A stretch of DNA of 8,102 nucleotides from RGIG1995 sp045645205. Lineage in GTDB: Bacteria > Bacillota > Clostridia > Oscillospirales > CAG-272. The stretch is taken from the NCBI GenBank assembly GCA_045645205.1, contig JAZRIJ010000004.1, positions 1-8,102 of the forward strand, in the 5' to 3' direction. Each line of letters begins with the position of its first letter. Position 1 is the stretch's first letter. Below are positions 5,615-8,102 of this stretch, in pieces. A program made the translations under genes and the position numbers. The notes beneath the pieces were generated by a model. The model worked only from the letters and a program-made list of their open reading frames with translations. It was not told where the DNA came from and did no database searches.

Positions 5615-5643
5615 TTTACAATCACGTGATTGTGTGGTATAAT
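5615..5643 (+). promoter_or_regulatory. sigma-A promoter of the DUF1836-NfeD-flotillin operon
   Basis: TTTACA (5615-5620), a 17-base spacer and a perfect TATAAT (5638-5643) form a strong housekeeping promoter. The predicted start near 5650 leaves a very short leader before the DUF1836 gene. A perfect palindrome covers the end of the -35 and most of the spacer. Confidence 0.8.
5618..5633. promoter_or_regulatory. 16-bp perfect palindrome, candidate operator
   Basis: ACAATCACGTGATTGT is its own reverse complement over all 16 bases. It sits between the -35 and -10 hexamers, where a bound dimeric repressor would block polymerase and where MerR-like regulators also bind. Autoregulation by the DUF1836 protein is a natural guess, but another regulator is possible. 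Confidence 0.6.
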
Positions 5644-5663
5644 CATATTGTCTTGAAAGGGAA

Positions 5664-6233
5664 ATGGGGGGTTCAATGATTAGCGTATTACCGGGAACTA
5701 CGATAGAAATATCAGATTTGCATAAGGGCATATCGAGAACACTGTTTAACGGCATTTTTGCGGCGGGAGGGATAACTCTTTCGCAGGTGTCGGTGATGAC
5801 AGGACTCGAGCCGTATATTATACAGAATTGGGTGAAGAGAGGCTTTGTGTCTCCCCCTGTAAAAAGGCAATACACAAAAGATCAGTTCGCGCGTATAGTA
5901 ACATTGAATATGCTTCGTGAATCTATACAGCTTGATAGGATATGTGTTATGCTTTCATATATAAACGGTGCGCTGGATGATGAGAGCGACAATCTTATAA
6001 GCGACAGCGAACTGTACCACAAATACGTAGACCTCGTTGCCGAAAGCCGAGGCGGTATAATTACAGATAGAGAAGCGATAGAGACCGCGGTTGCTGAGGC
6101 GGCGGATGAATACGAAGAACCTATCCCCGGCGCAAGACAAAGACTTATTAAGATACTGCAGGTTATGACTTTTGCCCATTATGCATCTATTTCGCGTAAG
6201 ACGGCGGAGGAAATACTGTCAAAATTAGATTAA
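5664..6233 (+). CDS. DUF1836 family protein, predicted HTH DNA-binding regulator
   Basis: The pattern ITLSQVSVMTGLEPYIIQNW then VKRGFVSPPVKRQYTKDQFARI (about residues 37-78) is the hallmark of DUF1836. It resembles a MerR-like winged helix-turn-helix with the recognition helix near IQNWVKRG. The rest is helical, including a long acidic middle (102-155) and a C-terminal helix. I recall B. subtilis YkrK, a reported repressor of the membrane protease gene htpX, as a DUF1836-type protein, but cannot verify it here. The start is uncertain: ATG 5664 has AAAGGG only 2 bases away, while ATG 5676 (MISVLPG) follows a G-run at 5666-5671 by 4 bases. The gene leads a probable operon, 24 bases before the NfeD-like gene, and carries an operator-like palindrome in its promoter. 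I infer a transcriptional regulator; the target is unproven. Confidence 0.85.
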   Translation: MGGSMISVLPGTTIEISDLHKGISRTLFNGIFAAGGITLSQVSVMTGLEPYIIQNWVKRGFVSPPVKRQYTKDQFARIVTLNMLRESIQLDRICVMLSYINGALDDESDNLISDSELYHKYVDLVAESRGGIITDREAIETAVAEAADEYEEPIPGARQRLIKILQVMTFAHYASISRKTAEEILSKLD

Positions 6234-6243
6234 CAAATACTTT

Positions 6244-6249
6244 GGAGGA
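6244..6249 (+). promoter_or_regulatory. ribosome binding site of the NfeD-like gene
   Basis: GGAGGA lies 8 bases before ATG 6258, within the 24-base gap after the DUF1836 stop. It fixes the start and supports co-transcription. Confidence 0.85.
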
Positions 6250-6257
6250 ATGTTTTT

Positions 6258-6872
6258 ATGATTAATTGGTGGGAGTCATTAAGTCTGGTTTCTCAAATAT
6301 TTGCTCTTGTGGCTATCCCGACAACAGGTGTTCTGCTTATACAGACGATACTTATGCTTATTGGTATAGGTATGGATTCAGATGTTGATATAGACGGTGA
6401 TATTGACGTCGACGGTGATGTCGGAGACGGAGATTTTGACGGTGATATAGATCCGACCGGTCTTGACTCACTCAGGGTATTTACGGTAAGAGGGATTATA
6501 GCTTTTCTCGTAGTGTTTGGCTGGACCGGATTTGTACTTGACCGCGCAGAACTTTCCCTTTGGATAGTATTGCCCGTAGCGGCTGTTGCAGGTGGGGTTA
6601 TGATGTATGTTATAGCGCTTCTTATGAAAGCCGTAATGAAGCTTCGCAATGACGGTAATATTGACAATAGAAACGCTATCGGAACTTCGGGCAGAGTATA
6701 TCTGACAATTCCTCCGTCAAGAAACGGCGAGGGTAAGGTCAATATACTTTTGCAGGGGGTATACATAGAACGAGATGCAGTAACCGATGAGCCCCAAGCT
6801 ATTCCCACAGGCTCGGAAATAGTCGTAACGGGTATTAGCGGTCAGACTACATTGGTAGTCAATAAAAAATAA
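6258..6872 (+). CDS. NfeD/YuaF-like membrane protein with Asp-rich loop
   Basis: Integral membrane partner of the flotillin encoded next. The 204 residues comprise a first membrane segment (about 11-38), a very acidic segment (40-65), two more membrane segments (about 75-94 and 101-124), and a C-terminal soluble OB-fold domain typical of NfeD (about 138-202: GTSGRVYLTIPPSRNGEGKV, then GSEIVVTGISGQTTLVV). Size and order resemble YuaF of B. subtilis, which is co-transcribed with floT. No protease domain is present, so this is the short NfeD form. The acidic segment has 13 Asp in 26 residues with DxDxDG-like spacing and could bind divalent cations; that is inference. The symbol yuaF is withheld because orthology is not certain. 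Confidence 0.85.
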   Translation: MINWWESLSLVSQIFALVAIPTTGVLLIQTILMLIGIGMDSDVDIDGDIDVDGDVGDGDFDGDIDPTGLDSLRVFTVRGIIAFLVVFGWTGFVLDRAELSLWIVLPVAAVAGGVMMYVIALLMKAVMKLRNDGNIDNRNAIGTSGRVYLTIPPSRNGEGKVNILLQGVYIERDAVTDEPQAIPTGSEIVVTGISGQTTLVVNKK

Positions 6873-6908
6873 AGAACTAAAAAAGTTCAAATAAAAATAA
6901 TTTATATT

Positions 6909-6914
6909 AGGAGG
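6909..6914 (+). promoter_or_regulatory. ribosome binding site of the flotillin gene
   Basis: A perfect AGGAGG with 8 bases to ATG 6923. It fixes the start of the gene and suggests high translation. Confidence 0.88.
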
Positions 6915-6922
6915 AATTTCTA

Positions 6923-8102
6923 ATGGGAGAAGGCGCAATTGTTCTTGTATCAGCAGTATTGTTGATAGTGTTGTCGTTTGTTGTATGGGCATGTTCGAGG
7001 TATAAGAAATGTCCGTCTGACAAAATCATGGTAGTGTACGGTTCGATTGGTAAAAATAAAGACGGTACAAACAGAAGCGCAAAGTGTATACACGGCGGTG
7101 CAGAGTTTGTAGTCCCCGTATTCCAGTCATATGCGTTTTTGGATCTGACACCTATTTCAATCCAGGTAGACCTGAAAAACGCGCTTTCAAAACAGAACAT
7201 TCGTATTGATGTTCCTTCACGTTTTACTGTAGGTATTTCTACTGAAGCGGGAGTAATGCAGAACGCGGCAGAACGTTTGCTCGGTCTTCAGCTTTCTGAG
7301 ATACAGGAGCTTGCAAAAGATATTATTTTCGGTCAGCTTCGTTTGATCATTGCTACAATGGATATTGAAGAGATAAATACAGATAGAGATAAGTTCTTGG
7401 CGGCTGTAAGCAGCAACGTTGAAACAGAACTTAAAAAGATAGGTCTTCGACTTATTAACGTAAACGTAACCGATATTAGCGATGAATCGGGTTACATATC
7501 CGCGCTCGGTAAAGAAGCGGCTGCAAAGGCTATCAACGATGCAAAGAAGAGTGTTGCTGAAAGAGAAAGAGACGGTTCTATAGGTGAAGCTAACGCGCAC
7601 ATGGATCAGCGTATTCAGGTTGCAAACGCATCTTCAATAGCTATCGAGGGTGAAAACGAAGCAAAAATGAAGATAGCAATGTCTGATGCTGCTTTGAAGG
7701 AAAAACAGGCAGAAGCTTTGAGAATAGCTACTGCGGCAGAAAAGATTCAGTCCGCAAAAGCTTTGGAGGAATCGTATTCGGCAGAACAGGCTGCGGAAGA
7801 GGCGCGTCGTTCACTTGAAAAAGCAACTCTTGAAGCAGATATTATTGTTAAGACCGAAGCTAAGAAGCGTCAGCTTGAACTTGAAGCTGAGGCTGAGGCA
7901 GAACAGATCAGACGTAAGGCTCAGGGTGAAGCTGATGCTATCTATGCAAAGATGGAAGCACAGGCTCGAGGCGTTGAGGAGATACTCAAAAAGCAGGCTG
8001 CAGGTTTTGCGGAGATCGTAAAATCCGCAGGCGGCGATACAGACGCGGCGCTCAAGCTTCTTATTGCTGATAAGCTTGAAGACCTTATGCGTGTTCAGGT
8101 TG
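6923..8102 (+). CDS. floT: flotillin (FloT/YuaG-like SPFH protein), 3'-truncated by the window edge
   Basis: Scaffold protein of bacterial functional membrane microdomains. The frame is open to the right edge with no stop, giving 393 codons; FloT of B. subtilis has about 509 residues, so roughly the last fifth lies outside. An N-terminal hydrophobic anchor (about residues 5-24, AIVLVSAVLLIVLSFVVWAC) precedes the SPFH/band 7 domain (about 30-205), with segments such as VVYGSIGKNK, VPVFQSYAFLDLTPISIQVD, GLQLSEIQELAKDIIFGQLR and LINVNVTDISDESGYISALG. From about 210 onward the sequence is a charged, Ala/Glu-rich coiled coil with flotillin EA repeats (for example ELEAEAEAEQIRRKAQGEAD, near 320-340), which drives oligomerisation. 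It lies 50 bases after the NfeD-like gene, a pairing well known for yuaF-floT. Confidence 0.94.
   Translation, partial: MGEGAIVLVSAVLLIVLSFVVWACSRYKKCPSDKIMVVYGSIGKNKDGTNRSAKCIHGGAEFVVPVFQSYAFLDLTPISIQVDLKNALSKQNIRIDVPSRFTVGISTEAGVMQNAAERLLGLQLSEIQELAKDIIFGQLRLIIATMDIEEINTDRDKFLAAVSSNVETELKKIGLRLINVNVTDISDESGYISALGKEAAAKAINDAKKSVAERERDGSIGEANAHMDQRIQVANASSIAIEGENEAKMKIAMSDAALKEKQAEALRIATAAEKIQSAKALEESYSAEQAAEEARRSLEKATLEADIIVKTEAKKRQLELEAEAEAEQIRRKAQGEADAIYAKMEAQARGVEEILKKQAAGFAEIVKSAGGDTDAALKLLIADKLEDLMRVQV

Larger units (their letters stand above)
5322..5663. other. divergent regulatory region between spoVAD and the DUF1836 operon
   Basis: No gene is supported in these 342 AT-rich bases. 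The left side carries the sigma-G promoter of spoVAD (5358-5386) and the right side the sigma-A promoter with a palindrome (5615-5643). In between are a second operator-like site (5441-5450), a GCAAAA-AG-TTTTGC palindrome (5469-5482) and a short imperfect hairpin (5492-5510), none with a known role. The only reading frame crossing the region on the minus strand has no ribosome binding site. Confidence 0.7.

Noticed and set aside
5458..5875. Minus-strand open frames in and near the divergent promoter region
   Set aside because: They overlap the sigma-A promoter and the start of the DUF1836 gene, have unlikely composition and no ribosome binding site.
6293..6808. Long open frame antisense to the NfeD-like gene (171 codons)
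   Set aside because: It is a Ser/Pro/Ile-rich mirror of the GAT/GAC/GGT codons of the sense gene, has no ribosome binding site, and overlaps a gene with clear family features.
6874..6888. GAACT / AGTTC hairpin between the NfeD-like and flotillin genes as a terminator
   Set aside because: The 5-bp AT-rich stem is too weak, no T-run follows directly, and the two genes are expected to be co-transcribed.
6907..7600. Antisense open frames across the flotillin gene
   Set aside because: They are shadows of a well-supported coding frame with a perfect ribosome binding site and no family resemblance on the other strand.

Overview
The window looks like a chromosomal segment of an endospore-forming, low-GC Firmicute of the class Clostridia. 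The evidence is spoVA genes behind a forespore-type promoter, an AgrC-type GHKL kinase, a PlsY acyltransferase, a DUF1836 regulator, AGGAGG-type ribosome binding sites and the GC-rich palindromic repeats typical of gut Clostridia. The genus cannot be read from the sequence. No rRNA, tRNA or CRISPR array was seen.

Layout, left to right. (1) 3-1085 (+): the 3' part of an AgrC-like sensor kinase that runs off the left edge. (2) 1221-1832 (+): plsY, for phosphatidic acid synthesis. (3) 1833-2900: a repeat and transposon island. It holds a strong symmetric hairpin, a MITE-like inverted repeat, a single-domain Y1 (HUH) transposase of the REP-associated (RAYT) type on the minus strand, and two related hairpins. 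The ends around the transposase also flank the MITE-like palindrome just upstream, so it looks like an autonomous element next to a non-autonomous relative. The transposase ORF itself contains a perfect 28-bp inverted repeat pair, each copy shaped like a REP (GTAG plus hairpin) and translated in frame. (4) 2929-3744 (-): an MscS-family mechanosensitive channel with its own housekeeping promoter. (5) 3964-5321 (-): a spoVAD-spoVAE pair with a near-consensus sigma-G promoter in front and an intrinsic terminator behind. No spoVAC lies beside it. (6) 5322-5663: a divergent intergenic region. It carries the sigma-G promoter on one strand and, on the other, a sigma-A promoter whose -35/spacer is covered by a 16-bp perfect palindrome. 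(7) 5664-8102 (+): a probable operon of a DUF1836 HTH regulator, an NfeD/YuaF-like membrane protein with an Asp-rich loop, and a flotillin cut by the right edge.

Functional reading. Most host genes concern the membrane: phospholipid synthesis, tension relief, dipicolinate transport in spores, and flotillin microdomains. The NfeD-flotillin pair matches yuaF-floT of Bacillus. The DUF1836 gene in front of it, with an operator-like palindrome in its promoter, suggests local control of this membrane module. The points most worth a second look are the paired transposon/mini-element with REPs inside the transposase gene, the lone spoVAD-spoVAE operon, and the DUF1836-NfeD-flotillin operon.
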